The notes: generated by a model from the letters alone, not told the origin. 63,014 nucleotides of DNA from Acidobacteriaceae bacterium (GCA_003160215.1 PLQW01000129.1:1-63014), one strand, 5' to 3'. Shown: positions 27,268-36,357, numbered from the stretch's first letter. Numbers and translations: made by a program.

Positions 27268-28479
27268 ATGCGCACTGTTAAGAGCTCAAGGACTTACTTG
27301 AGTTTTTGTCTGGCAATCCTGTTGACGTGCGGTTGGATTCCTGACAATGGCATCGGCCAAGCCGTGACTGACAACCATTCAGCCGGGCCATCGCAGGCGA
27401 TTTCCATTGGAGGAGAGCCTGTGGTGGTGCTTCAACGGCCCAGGTCTAGCGATAAGAGCGAACCGCAGTTTCTGGAGGCCACAATACTGCCCGGGCGCGG
27501 CATGGCAGTGTTGCAGATCAAGGCTTACATACCGGGGAAGGGAGAGATCGATCTGCTGAACTCGCCCCCACAGCCTGAAGCGGGGCAGTTGCTCGACAAA
27601 GGCGATGACGAGTTTGGGAACCAGGTATTCAAGATGGGTGGGGCCATTCTTCTGCCGTTCGCGAATCGCATTCGTGGCAAGGCCTCGGCGGATGGCAAAA
27701 CCATCATCGCTGATGTAGCCGGAAAAACAGTCACGCTGGCGGCGAATTGGAGCGGCAACAATCCGGGTGCGGAGAAGCACGCGATTCACGGGCTGATGCT
27801 GCGCTCGAAATTCGAAGATGTTACCCAGAAGAGCGGAGCCGGCGATTCAAGCGTTGCCGCCGTACTGCACGCGGGCAACTTCGATGGGCATTGGCCCTCT
27901 GACACGGAGGTCCGGGTCGAGACCACGCTGAAGAATAGCGCCTTCGAGATGACGGTGACCGCCAAGAACGTGGGCCATGAACCACTGCCCATGGGGATTG
28001 GCTGGCATCCTTATTTCGTTCTCCCCAGCGGCCACCGTCAGCAGGTCAGGCTGCACCTGCCGAGCGACACTCGCGCCGTCATGAATAACTACGACGATTC
28101 GTTCACCACCGGCCAGGGGGTTCCGGTGAAAGCCACGCCGTATGACTTCAGCGCGCCCGGCGGACGTCCACTCGGCACGCAGTACCTTGACGACAATTTC
28201 TCCGAACTGAAGTATCGCCCCAACGGGAGCACAGTTTCGGAGATCATCGATCCTGAAGCCAAGTACGGTTTGCGGCTGATCACGCTTTCACCCCAGATCA
28301 AGTCAATCCAGGTGTATTCTCCACTGCAGAAAAATTTTGTTGCCTTGGAACCGCAGTTCAATCTACCCGATCCTTACAACAAGAATTGGGGGAGCGTCGA
28401 CACCGGCATGGTGCTACTGCAGCCTGGGCAATCCGTGTCCTGGCGGGTGCGATTAGAATTGTTCACGCCGAGTCGGTAG
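27268..28479 (+). CDS. Secreted aldose 1-epimerase
   Basis: A 403-residue galactose-mutarotase family protein with a signal peptide (MRTVKSSRTYLSFCLAILLT), so periplasmic. It interconverts alpha and beta anomers of sugars. Key parts are RIRGKASADG, the first His in HAIHGL, the catalytic His in GWHPYFVL and the catalytic Glu in VALEPQFNLPDP. The longer frame starting at 27199 is rejected because the hydrophobic signal begins at the ATG at 27268, which follows GGTAAGGGA. The yjbQ-type gene follows 7 bp downstream, so the two may be cotranscribed. Confidence 0.92.
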   Translation: MRTVKSSRTYLSFCLAILLTCGWIPDNGIGQAVTDNHSAGPSQAISIGGEPVVVLQRPRSSDKSEPQFLEATILPGRGMAVLQIKAYIPGKGEIDLLNSPPQPEAGQLLDKGDDEFGNQVFKMGGAILLPFANRIRGKASADGKTIIADVAGKTVTLAANWSGNNPGAEKHAIHGLMLRSKFEDVTQKSGAGDSSVAAVLHAGNFDGHWPSDTEVRVETTLKNSAFEMTVTAKNVGHEPLPMGIGWHPYFVLPSGHRQQVRLHLPSDTRAVMNNYDDSFTTGQGVPVKATPYDFSAPGGRPLGTQYLDDNFSELKYRPNGSTVSEIIDPEAKYGLRLITLSPQIKSIQVYSPLQKNFVALEPQFNLPDPYNKNWGSVDTGMVLLQPGQSVSWRVRLELFTPSR

Positions 28480-28486
28480 GTGAGTC

Positions 28487-28888
28487 ATGCATCGGCTTAC
28501 GATCAAAACCCACAAGAAGCGCGAGATCGTGGATATCACCGAGCAGCTCGAATCTTTTCTGTGGAAGCAGTATGGAGACAAGACCGGGATATGCCAACTG
28601 AGTGTGCTTCACACGACGGCCGCGTTGACGACGGCCGATCTTGATCCCGGAACCGATCTCGACATGCTCGACGCCTTCGAGCACCTCATTCCCAAACTTC
28701 AGTATCGCCATCCTCACAATCCGGCGCATACGCCCGACCACATCCTGTCCACGCTGATCGGAACTTCGCTGGCACTGATGTTAGATCGCGGTTTGCTGTT
28801 GCTAGGAACCTGGCAGCGGGTCGTTCTGGTCGAGCTTGACGGGCCACGCGAGCGCGAACTGGTGCTGGCGTTCGTGGAAACAGCTTAG
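28487..28888 (+). CDS. YjbQ/UPF0047 family protein
   Basis: A 133-residue YjbQ-family protein. HTTAAL with the following acidic DPGTDLD and the C-terminal LGTWQRVVLVELDGPRERE are the family's defining segments. Some members have weak thiamine-phosphate synthase activity, but the physiological role is unsettled. No signal peptide. The start follows GTAGGTGAG. It sits 7 bp after the aldose epimerase gene and is followed by heptad repeats beginning right at the stop codon. Confidence 0.9.
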   Translation: MHRLTIKTHKKREIVDITEQLESFLWKQYGDKTGICQLSVLHTTAALTTADLDPGTDLDMLDAFEHLIPKLQYRHPHNPAHTPDHILSTLIGTSLALMLDRGLLLLGTWQRVVLVELDGPRERELVLAFVETA

Positions 28889-28889
28889 A

Positions 28890-29096
28890 CAGCACTCAGC
28901 ATTCAGCACTCAGCACTCAGCCAAACAAGGACATTCCGCGCTTATACATTTAGAGCGATTCCGGCGTAGCTGTAGCATCGGCAGAGTCGGCCCTCATTCA
29001 GACTGGCGTCCGGGCGGGAGGAACGCAGATCCCTCACTGAACCCCAGACGGGCTTCAGAAGACCTGCTTCCGCTTGCAAGGCTGAGTGCTGACGGC
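28890..29096. repeat. Heptad tandem-repeat element flanking a decayed palindrome
   Basis: Left side: CAGCACT, CAGCATT, CAGCACT, CAGCACT, CAGCC (28890-28922), exact period 7. Right side: GGCTGAGTGCTGACGGCT (29080-29097), the reverse complement phase of the same unit. Between them, TAGAGCGATTCCGG at 28951 matches the left end of the palindromic element at 16212, but a right end is not recognisable. The whole interval separates yjbQ from kdsD. Confidence 0.6.
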
Positions 29097-29100
29097 TTTT

Positions 29101-30135
29101 TCACAACATCTGCGTGCCCCACAGATCATGCAGGTGCAGCACACCCAGCAGGTGGCCGGCTGCGTCCACCACGGGAAGGGAAGTGATCTTTTTCTGCTCC
29201 ATGACGTCGAGCGCGGCGATGGCGAAAACATCAGCGCCGACGGTGCGCGGCGAACGCGTCATACATTCCGCGGCCGCAAGGTCGAACACCTTCTTGCCGT
29301 GCTGTTCCAGCAAGCGGCGCAGGTCGCCATCGCTAATCAATCCCACAAGTTTTTCGCCTTCGACCACGGTTGTCATTCCCAGGCCCTTGCGCGACATTTC
29401 GTAGATCACGTCGCTCATGGTTGTCTCGGGCTTGACTTGGGGCATGGCGTTTCCCGCGTGCATCAGGGTAGAGACGCGCAGGAAGCGCTTGCCGAGTTTG
29501 CCTCCGGGATGCAGGCTGGCGAAGTCCTCTTCCTTGAATCCACGCCGTTGCGAGAGCGCGACCGCGAGCGCATCTCCCAGTGCGAGCATGGTGGTGGTCG
29601 AGGCGGTGGGCGCAAGTCCGAGGGAGCAGGCTTCGTGGGCGACCGAGCAGTCCAGCGCGATGTTCGCGGCTTGCGCCAGCGTGGACATGTTGCGCGGCCC
29701 TTCGGAAAGGGAGTGAAGGTCATCGCAAGTCATGGTGATGAGCGGGACGCCGAGCCGCTTCACGGTTGCCAGCAGTTGCAGGATTTCGTCGGTTTCTCCG
29801 CTGGCCGAGAGGGCGATAACCACGTCGCCGCGGACCACCATTCCGAGGTCGCCGTGCAGAGCTTCCGCAGGATGAAGAAACAACGCCGGACTTCCGGTAG
29901 AGGTGAGGGTCGCAGCGATTTTACGGGCAATCAGCCCGCTCTTGCCCATGCCAGTAACGACGATGCGGCCGGCGCAGCAGTAGAGCAACTCCACCGCCCG
30001 TTCAAAGTCCGCTGCCATCGGCCCGGCAAGACGGTCGGCGAGGGCGCGCAACGCTTCGGCCTCGATACGCACCACGTTTTCACCAAGGTTTTTGCCGATG
30101 GGTCGGGTTGAAGGTTCGCTGCCAGGCGGCGTCAT
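29101..30135 (-). CDS. kdsD: D-arabinose 5-phosphate isomerase (KpsF/GutQ family)
   Basis: A 344-residue KpsF/GutQ sugar-phosphate isomerase that makes arabinose 5-phosphate, the precursor of KDO in lipopolysaccharide. An N-terminal SIS domain (GMGKSGLIARKIAATLTSTG, GDVVIALSASGETDEI) is followed by two CBS domains (about residues 210-340), the standard order. The ATG overlaps the rodZ stop in the 4-bp junction ATGA, so the two are translationally coupled, an unusual pairing of cell-shape and LPS functions but both envelope related. The minus strand ends against heptad repeats. Confidence 0.93.
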   Translation of the reverse strand: MTPPGSEPSTRPIGKNLGENVVRIEAEALRALADRLAGPMAADFERAVELLYCCAGRIVVTGMGKSGLIARKIAATLTSTGSPALFLHPAEALHGDLGMVVRGDVVIALSASGETDEILQLLATVKRLGVPLITMTCDDLHSLSEGPRNMSTLAQAANIALDCSVAHEACSLGLAPTASTTTMLALGDALAVALSQRRGFKEEDFASLHPGGKLGKRFLRVSTLMHAGNAMPQVKPETTMSDVIYEMSRKGLGMTTVVEGEKLVGLISDGDLRRLLEQHGKKVFDLAAAECMTRSPRTVGADVFAIAALDVMEQKKITSLPVVDAAGHLLGVLHLHDLWGTQML

Positions 30136-31157
30136 TGGGAGGCCGAAGGCGGCAGCAGTCCACGCGAATTGAAGACGAGCACGCGCTCCTCATTTTCGCC
30201 GCCGGTGAGAGGAACGCTCTTGCCATTAAACGAAACTTCCACCGCGCCGGCGTTGCCGGTCCAAAAGACCACCTGGCTGGTAGCGCGGATCGTCTTCACA
30301 TCCGGCGGCTTGATGATGCCACGAACCACAAACTTACCGTCGGACTTGATGGAAACCCAGGCACGATCCTTGGGGCGGACCGTGAGTTCGAAGGGCGTAG
30401 CGCCTTCGGAATTCGCAACGTTGTTTGTTCCCGTTGCAAGACTCGTGGGAGCCGTTGGTGGAAGCGGCTTGGTTGCGTTTTGGCTGGAAACGAGCTGGGC
30501 TGCGGCGGTCTGGCCGGTGCGGCCGTCGCTGGCTACCGGGCTCGCTCCGGGCGCGCTAGCTCTCGCGTCGGCCGGCTTTGCGCTGCCGATAACGTCTGTT
30601 CCTCCATGATCAGTCATGCCAGAGCCGGTCTGGGGCGAAGGCGATTTTCCTGGAGTGGACATGCTTGTTGCCGGGGGGCTGACAGTGGAACCGTGCAGCG
30701 TCGTATCGCGCGTCCCTGCGGTCGCCACGCTCGCTCGCCGATCGAATTGACGCTCCCGGTAAAGGCGCCAGCCTCCCGCGATTCCCGCAATGAGTACGAG
30801 AACGATGAGTACGGGAACCACAGGAAATGTCGATCTCCGCGGGGCGCTTAATTGCTCGCGACTGGCCCCCTCGAATCGGCTTGAGGTGTTCTCCTCGGCG
30901 ATCCCATGTACGTCGGGCGCAGCTTCGTGCGCGGCTTGCAAATAATCGGCGACTGCCTGCTCCTCGTCGATTCCGACATATTTGGCGTAAGCGCGAACAT
31001 ACCCCTTGTTGAAGATGCCGCCGGGGAGCAGATCGAATTGTTCATGCTCCAAGGCGCGAAGCAGGCGAGTCCCGATCTTTGTGACTGCGGCGATTTCGTC
31101 GAGTGAGATGTTCCTCATCTCCCGCTCCCGACGCAACCGTTCGCCGAATGCACCCAT
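30132..31157 (-). CDS. RodZ-like helix-turn-helix membrane protein
   Basis: A RodZ-family protein of about 341 residues. The cytoplasmic HTH_25 domain at the N-terminus (FGERLRREREMRNISLDEIA, PGGIFNKGYVRAYAKYVGI) is followed by a single transmembrane helix (VPVLIVLVLIAGIAGGW), a long low-complexity Ser/Ala/Thr/Pro linker, and a C-terminal DUF4115 domain (DRAWVSIKSDGKFVVRG). RodZ links MreB to the cell-wall elongation machinery. The frame starts at 31190, but MGAFGERLRRER at 31157 is the family-like start. Downstream kdsD overlaps by 4 bp. Confidence 0.88.
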   Translation of the reverse strand: MGAFGERLRREREMRNISLDEIAAVTKIGTRLLRALEHEQFDLLPGGIFNKGYVRAYAKYVGIDEEQAVADYLQAAHEAAPDVHGIAEENTSSRFEGASREQLSAPRRSTFPVVPVLIVLVLIAGIAGGWRLYRERQFDRRASVATAGTRDTTLHGSTVSPPATSMSTPGKSPSPQTGSGMTDHGGTDVIGSAKPADARASAPGASPVASDGRTGQTAAAQLVSSQNATKPLPPTAPTSLATGTNNVANSEGATPFELTVRPKDRAWVSIKSDGKFVVRGIIKPPDVKTIRATSQVVFWTGNAGAVEVSFNGKSVPLTGGENEERVLVFNSRGLLPPSASQ

Positions 31158-31241
31158 CCCAGCCTCGGTCTGCTCCAACGACTTACGCAATTGAATTTAC
31201 CAGGATCCCCTGCCGATCATAGAAAGTGGTGCAGGCAGTGT

Positions 31242-31275
31242 CAAACTGGCCGCCCACCGGGAGTGGGCCAGTTTG
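31242..31275. promoter_or_regulatory. Hairpin in the rodZ/diguanylate cyclase divergent region
   Basis: CAAACTGGCC (31242-31251) and GGCCAGTTTG (31266-31275) are perfect inverted repeats separated by 14 bp, within a larger partially paired CCCAC/GTGGG core. It sits ~85-118 bp upstream of the rodZ start and lacks a U-tract, so it is more likely a leader hairpin or operator than a terminator. Confidence 0.4.
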
Positions 31276-31434
31276 GCTAGCTGAAAACTACTGGAATCGG
31301 AACCCACCTGCGCTTTCCGGTAAAATGCACGGTAGGCAGGCGTAAATTCTTGAGCCTGGACCTTTTGGAATCGAGGGGCGCTTGGCTCTGGTTCCCTTTT
31401 CCGGGGGCAGACGAGATCTGCGCTAGGTTCTTGC

Positions 31435-32505
31435 ATGTCGTTTTCAGTTACGGACAACGATCGGCAGTTTTACGAACTAAAGATCTTTCACGACGTCGCC
31501 AAAGCCCTGACATCGTCGCTTGATCTCGACACCATTCTGCAAACCATCATGGAGAAGATGGCCGCCTATTTTCAGCCGGCGACCTGGTCGCTGCTCATGC
31601 TGGATGAGGCCACGGACGAGCTCTATTATGCGGCTGCGGTCGGGAAAGGTTGCGAGAACCTCAACGCCTTGCAATTGGCATCGGGTGAAAGTCTGGCGCG
31701 ATGGGTGATCACCCATGGCACACCGCTGGTTATTCCTGACGTAACCCAGGACGAACGGATCCGGCAGGCGAGCGGTGACAGTTTCTTCGTCACCGGATGT
31801 TCCGTGGTGTGCATGCCGGTGCGGACGGGCGGCAAAATCCTGGGTATCATCCAGATGGTGAATATCGATATGCAGGTCTATACCCGCAATGAGCTGCTGT
31901 TGCGGACCTTGGCCGACTACGCCGCCATCGCCATCGAGAACGCCCGTGCTGTCCAGCGCATTCAGGAACTCAGCATCACCGACGACTGCACCGGCTTGTA
32001 CAACGCGCGCCAGTTGTCTACAGCGCTTTCTGACGAGGTACACCGTTCGGAACGTTTCGGATATGAGTTCAGCCTTCTGTTTCTCGATCTCGACTACTTC
32101 AAGCGGGTGAACGATGAGCACGGACACCTGGTCGGCACCAAGCTTCTGGGGCAGGTGGGGCACGCGTTGCGGGAAAACCTTCGCCTGGTGGACGCCGCCT
32201 TTCGCTATGGCGGCGACGAATTCGCCATTCTATTGCCCCAAACTTCAAAGGATGCAGCTCTCTTGGTAGCGCGCCGGCTGATGTCACTTTTTCACTCCCG
32301 GCAATGGCTCGCTGCGGAGGGTGTGCCGCTATCTCTACGGGCGAGCATCGGTATTGCAAGTTATCCCGTAGACGCCGCTTCCCCGCAGGCCGTCGTGCAA
32401 CGCGCCGATGAAATGATGTATCAGGTGAAGCAGGCGGGGCGTGACAACATTGCCCTAGCGGGTGTCGGGATCGTGGGTTCCGAAGAAGAACGCCCCAAGC
32501 CCTAA
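31435..32505 (+). CDS. GAF-GGDEF diguanylate cyclase
   Basis: A 356-residue c-di-GMP synthase. An N-terminal GAF sensor domain (about 25-170) is joined by a helix to a GGDEF domain (about 183-345) with the intact motif GGDEF at 259-263. The allosteric RxxD inhibitory site RLVD is at 250-253, exactly five residues before, so product feedback is likely. The substrate metal Asp is in FLDLDYFKRVND. There are no transmembrane helices, so the sensor is cytoplasmic; the ligand is unknown. It is divergent from rodZ and convergent with the following hypothetical gene. Confidence 0.95.
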   Translation: MSFSVTDNDRQFYELKIFHDVAKALTSSLDLDTILQTIMEKMAAYFQPATWSLLMLDEATDELYYAAAVGKGCENLNALQLASGESLARWVITHGTPLVIPDVTQDERIRQASGDSFFVTGCSVVCMPVRTGGKILGIIQMVNIDMQVYTRNELLLRTLADYAAIAIENARAVQRIQELSITDDCTGLYNARQLSTALSDEVHRSERFGYEFSLLFLDLDYFKRVNDEHGHLVGTKLLGQVGHALRENLRLVDAAFRYGGDEFAILLPQTSKDAALLVARRLMSLFHSRQWLAAEGVPLSLRASIGIASYPVDAASPQAVVQRADEMMYQVKQAGRDNIALAGVGIVGSEEERPKP

Positions 32506-32542
32506 TCCCCCAGTGTTCAGCTCGCCGCAGTCGCGGTTTTCC

Positions 32543-33484
32543 TTATTTCGGCTGCGCTTCCGTACTGGGTATGTCGGGTTGCACCGTATTCGGATTTGCG
32601 GGCGCGTTGGGATTGACGCCGAAGTCCCAGACGTAAAGGTTCATCTCCTGCGGGCCGAGCATCTCCACCACCGCATACTCGCCAGGGGTGAGATCCTGTG
32701 CCGACGTCACTTTCACCCACTCTCGCGTTCCAAGCTTCTCCACGCTTGCGGGTACCGAGATGTCCTGCTCGCTTACCTTTCCGGTGAAGGTAATTTTCAG
32801 ATTGGCGACGACACGCGTGTCTTTCTTGACTGCAACGCGTACCAGCCGAAAGCGGTCCGCGATCGCCGTGCCGCTCTGTGGCCCTTCGTCGATGTCAATG
32901 TAGATGGTGGGACGTGGCACGTGCGATTGAATCTTCGCGTGTTCACCTTTCAATTCAAAGGGCTGCTTGGAACTGGCAATTGGATTGATCGTGGCACGCA
33001 AAACGCTCTTACTCGCGCTCTTGTTCAGTTCGCTGCCGTTTTGCACGATCTCCGCCAGTTCGGGTTTGCCCTGATACTGATCGAACAGGAACACCCCACC
33101 CGTCCCAGGCAGGTGCAGGCCTGGCGCGATCTGGGGCGAGTTGGCTTCCTCCTTCTCGCGCTCCTCTTTCTCCTCCGGGGTTTCTTCCCGCGCCTTGCGT
33201 AGCTTGCCGCTGTTGAAGTCAGCTTCGTACTTCTTGGTCGCGTCCCAGTCGATGAGCGAGCTCGGAATGTCTTCCCACTCATACCGTTCCGCACTGAGAT
33301 AGTGGACCCGGTCACCCTGGACCTCGTATTTCACTATCGATTGGTAGGAGCCATCTTTCAAGATCAGGCGCATGGTGCGTTGCTGCGCGTGCACGTTGAT
33401 CGGATGCTGTATGAGCAGCACCGCCGGTCCCGCCAGCAAAGCCAGGGAGAAGAACGCATTCAGAAAAGGGCGACGCATGGACAT
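32543..33484 (-). CDS. Secreted protein of unknown function
   Basis: About 313 residues. The start at 33484 (ATG) opens a signal-anchor-like segment MSMRRPFLNAFFSLALLAGPAV; the frame extends to 33550. After cleavage, a small domain reads MRLILKDGSYQSIVKYEVQGDRVHYLS, followed by a highly charged Glu/Lys/Arg linker (EETPEEKEEREKEEA) and a C-terminal beta-rich part with KVSEQDISVPASVEKL. I do not recognise a family; the 'grade by dose' pattern of short motifs suggests a periplasmic or surface protein. It is divergent from cydA. Confidence 0.7.
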   Translation of the reverse strand: MSMRRPFLNAFFSLALLAGPAVLLIQHPINVHAQQRTMRLILKDGSYQSIVKYEVQGDRVHYLSAERYEWEDIPSSLIDWDATKKYEADFNSGKLRKAREETPEEKEEREKEEANSPQIAPGLHLPGTGGVFLFDQYQGKPELAEIVQNGSELNKSASKSVLRATINPIASSKQPFELKGEHAKIQSHVPRPTIYIDIDEGPQSGTAIADRFRLVRVAVKKDTRVVANLKITFTGKVSEQDISVPASVEKLGTREWVKVTSAQDLTPGEYAVVEMLGPQEMNLYVWDFGVNPNAPANPNTVQPDIPSTEAQPK

Positions 33485-33620
33485 TAGTTTAGACCCAAGA
33501 ACCGAGAGGAAGACTCGGTCTTTGGTGCTGGACATCGGGCGCGCATCCACCCCCGTTCAAGCCATCTCGATGCAGCCCACGCAGGTCAAGCCGGTTCGCT
33601 CTAGCCTGTTCACAGCAGCT

Positions 33621-33636
33621 TGTGACTTCAATCACG
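33621..33636. promoter_or_regulatory. Possible Crp/Fnr-family operator upstream of cydAB
   Basis: TGTGACTTCAATCACG, with the core GTGA-N6-TCAC, the same as at 7050 in front of sdhC. It lies 115 bp upstream of the cydA start, between cydA and the divergent hypothetical gene. Function is inferred from motif shape and the respiratory neighbour. Confidence 0.4.
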
Positions 33637-33751
33637 GCGCGTTGTGGCCTCGCTGCCGAACAATAGGGAGTACGTTGTTCCCACAACCGTTGCACGCGGT
33701 ACAAGGCCGCGTAATCTCCGGGAGCAGTGTTTTCCTACCGAGGGTCCATGC

Positions 33752-35125
33752 ATGGATAGCGCACTCTTGATCCACCGCTTGCACTTCGCGTTCACGGTGA
33801 CCTATCACTACCTGTTTCCACAGTTGACGATGGGACTGGCGCCGTTGATCGTGATCTTGAAAACTCTGGTGCTCAAGACCAAAGACGAGCGTTACGACCG
33901 GGCCGCCCGCTTCTGGGCCAAGATTTTCGGCATCAATTTTGTGATCGGTGTGGTCACTGGAATTCCCATGGAATTCCAGTTCGGCACCAACTGGTCGCAT
34001 TTTTCACGCTATGCCGGTGGCGTGATCGGGCAGACACTGGCCATGGAAGGCTGTTTCGCCTTTTTCCTGGAATCCACGTTCCTCGGTTTATTTCTCTATG
34101 GTGAAAAGCGGCTGACGAAAACCCAGCATTGGTTCGCAGCGCTAATGGTCTTTGTCGGCTCGTGGCTATCGGGTTACTTCATTGTTGCGACGGATGCCTG
34201 GATGCAGCACCCGGTGGGCTACCAGCGTGTGGCCGACGGTTCGCTGCAACTGACCAGCTTCTGGCAACTGGTGCTGAATCCCTGGGCCTGGTGGCAGTAT
34301 GCGCACAACATGGGCGGGGCGGTTGTCACGGGGGCGTTTGTGATGTCGGCAGTCGGCGCGTTCTACCTGCTCAGCCAGAAACATATGGAGCAGGGGCGCA
34401 TCTTCGTGCGCGTCGGCGTGATTGCGGCGCTGATCGTGAGCGTCCTGCAACTTTTCCCGACAGGCGATGCCGAGGGGCGACTGGTGGCGTTTAACCAGCC
34501 TGTTACGCTGGCCGCGATGGAAGCTTTGTGGGAGACGCAACCCGGAGCGCCTCTGGTGATTCTCGGGCAGCCCGACGTCCCGGCGCAGAAAATCGACAAC
34601 CCAATCATCATTCCCAACATGCTGAGCTTTCTGACCTGGCGCAGCTGGGGTGCGCAAGTAAAGGGCCTCAACGCCGTGCCGAAGCAAGATTGGCCCGACA
34701 GCATTCCTTTGCTCTACTACGCCTACCACGTCATGGTCGGGCTGGGGACGATCTTCATCGCAGTCGCCGCTATCGCATCCATCCTGCTCTGGCGAAACCA
34801 GCTATACCGCGGTCGCTGGATGCTTTGGGTGCTGCTGTTGTTGTTCCCGTTGCCCTACATTGCCAACACGGCAGGTTGGATGACGGCCGAGCTTGGCCGG
34901 CAGCCGTGGCTGGTCTATGGTTTGCTGCGCACCGTGGATGGTTATTCCAAGTTGGTGTCCGCGGGTAATGCGTGGTTCAGCTTCCTCGGGTTTCTGGGGA
35001 TGTACACGGTGCTTTCGATCTTGTTCCTCTTCCTGGTGCGCCGCGAAATCGAGCATGGGCCTGATCCTGAGCCCTTACGCGAAAAGCTCAACGTGGTTCC
35101 TGTGACTCCCACGGAGGTGCGATAG
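33752..35125 (+). CDS. cydA: Cytochrome bd-type quinol oxidase subunit I
   Basis: A 457-residue CydA, the heme b558/b595/d subunit of the oxygen-reducing quinol oxidase bd. From the chosen ATG the heme-ligand His19 lies in TYHYLFP, GRQPW is present in the C-terminal half, and ~9 hydrophobic helices are spread along it. The quinol loop is short, as in cyanide-insensitive-type CydA. The long frame from 33644 is rejected because MDSALLIHRLHFAF is the true N-terminus and GAGGG precedes the ATG. The enzyme contributes to growth at low oxygen. cydB follows by 2 bp. Confidence 0.95.
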   Translation: MDSALLIHRLHFAFTVTYHYLFPQLTMGLAPLIVILKTLVLKTKDERYDRAARFWAKIFGINFVIGVVTGIPMEFQFGTNWSHFSRYAGGVIGQTLAMEGCFAFFLESTFLGLFLYGEKRLTKTQHWFAALMVFVGSWLSGYFIVATDAWMQHPVGYQRVADGSLQLTSFWQLVLNPWAWWQYAHNMGGAVVTGAFVMSAVGAFYLLSQKHMEQGRIFVRVGVIAALIVSVLQLFPTGDAEGRLVAFNQPVTLAAMEALWETQPGAPLVILGQPDVPAQKIDNPIIIPNMLSFLTWRSWGAQVKGLNAVPKQDWPDSIPLLYYAYHVMVGLGTIFIAVAAIASILLWRNQLYRGRWMLWVLLLLFPLPYIANTAGWMTAELGRQPWLVYGLLRTVDGYSKLVSAGNAWFSFLGFLGMYTVLSILFLFLVRREIEHGPDPEPLREKLNVVPVTPTEVR

Positions 35126-35127
35126 CC

Positions 35128-36177
35128 ATGTCAACCCTATGGTTCATGATCGTTGCGGTAATGGTTGCGGTTTACGTGCTGCTTGACGGCTTCGATATCG
35201 GAGTGGGGGCGGTCCACCTCTTCATCGCGAAAAATGACGCCGAGCGCCGCATGGTGCTGCGCGCTATCGGCCCGGTCTGGGACGGCAATGAAGTGTGGCT
35301 GCTGGCCGCCGGCGGAACGCTCTACTTCGCCTTTCCTCTGTTGTACGCGTCCAGCTTCAGCGGGTTTTACTTGCCGCTGATGATGGTGCTGTGGCTGCTG
35401 ATGCTGCGCGGGATCGGCATCGAGTTCCGCACCCATATCGGGGAGCCAGTGTGGAAGGGCTTCTTTGACGTCATCTTTGGAATATCGAGCATCCTGCTGG
35501 CCATCTTCTTCGGGGCCGCTCTGGGCAACGTGGTGCGCGGCGTTCCGCTGCAAGCGGACGGCTATTTCTTCGAACCGCTGTGGACGAATTGGCGCGTGGG
35601 CGCGCAGAACGGCATCCTCGACTGGTACACGGTTATCTGCGGCGTGGTAGCGCTGGTGACACTCATCGTTCACGGCTCGCTTTACCTTGCCACCAAAACC
35701 GAAGGCGAACTTAACTCGCGGGCCCGCAAGGTTGCCAACTGGTTCTGGCCGGTGCAGGTACTGCTCACGGTCGCCAGCCTGATCGCCACCGTGTACGTCG
35801 TGCCGCATGTGCTGGACAATTACAGCAAGTGGCCCATCGGATACCTGGTTCCGGCGCTGGTGATAGGCAGTCTGGTCTATCTGTACTATGCCCATTCGAA
35901 GAGGAACGAGAAAGGCGCATTTCTGGCGTCGTGTGCCTACATCGTAGGCATGCTGGTGGGAGCGGCCTTCGCACTCTATCCCAACGTGCTGCCCGCAAGC
36001 ACCGGTTCCAACTTCAGCCTGACCATTTACAACACGGCTGCCGGTGCGCACGGGTTGGGTGTCGGCTTCGTGTGGTGGACGATAGCTATGATTCTCGCTC
36101 TCGGATATTTCATCTTCGTCTATCGAATGTTCCGGGGCAAGGTAAAGCTGGACGAAGGCAGCGAGCACGGATACTGA
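35128..36177 (+). CDS. cydB: Cytochrome bd-type quinol oxidase subunit II
   Basis: A 349-residue CydB membrane subunit with about eight transmembrane helices. Family regions include the opening MSTLWFMIVAVMVAVYVLLDGFDIG (first stretch with DGFDIG), GPVWDGNEVWLL and a C-terminal helix YFIFVYRMFRGKV. It pairs with CydA and lies two bases after its stop, so they are translationally coupled. No cydC/D assembly genes or a small CydX are evident here. The 3' end is followed by GC-rich inverted sequence but no clear terminator. Confidence 0.95.
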   Translation: MSTLWFMIVAVMVAVYVLLDGFDIGVGAVHLFIAKNDAERRMVLRAIGPVWDGNEVWLLAAGGTLYFAFPLLYASSFSGFYLPLMMVLWLLMLRGIGIEFRTHIGEPVWKGFFDVIFGISSILLAIFFGAALGNVVRGVPLQADGYFFEPLWTNWRVGAQNGILDWYTVICGVVALVTLIVHGSLYLATKTEGELNSRARKVANWFWPVQVLLTVASLIATVYVVPHVLDNYSKWPIGYLVPALVIGSLVYLYYAHSKRNEKGAFLASCAYIVGMLVGAAFALYPNVLPASTGSNFSLTIYNTAAGAHGLGVGFVWWTIAMILALGYFIFVYRMFRGKVKLDEGSEHGY

Positions 36178-36266
36178 GTTGCGGTTCATACCAAGTAAGA
36201 GGCGCAGGCGCACCGACCACGCGTCGCAACCGCCGCCTCTGACAGGGGTCAGGGCGTGTCAGAACG

Positions 36267-36332
36267 CGGACTTTTGCGTCCCGCAACTGAGAACAGTGGC
36301 ACATAAATGAGAGCAAATGCGGCAAAAGTCCG
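36267..36332. repeat. 11-bp inverted repeat upstream of the DUF2971 gene
   Basis: CGGACTTTTGC (36267-36277) is exactly repeated inverted as GCAAAAGTCCG (36322-36332), 44 bp apart. It ends about 26 bp before the DUF2971 start, so could be a regulatory site or a hairpin in the leader. Confidence 0.5.
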
Positions 36333-36357
36333 AGACCGTAACTCTCGGCAATGACAA

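Noticed and set aside
35137-36213. 358-codon frame opposite cydB
   Set aside because: His/Arg/Gln-rich composition typical of an antisense frame; cydB is complete and coupled to cydA.
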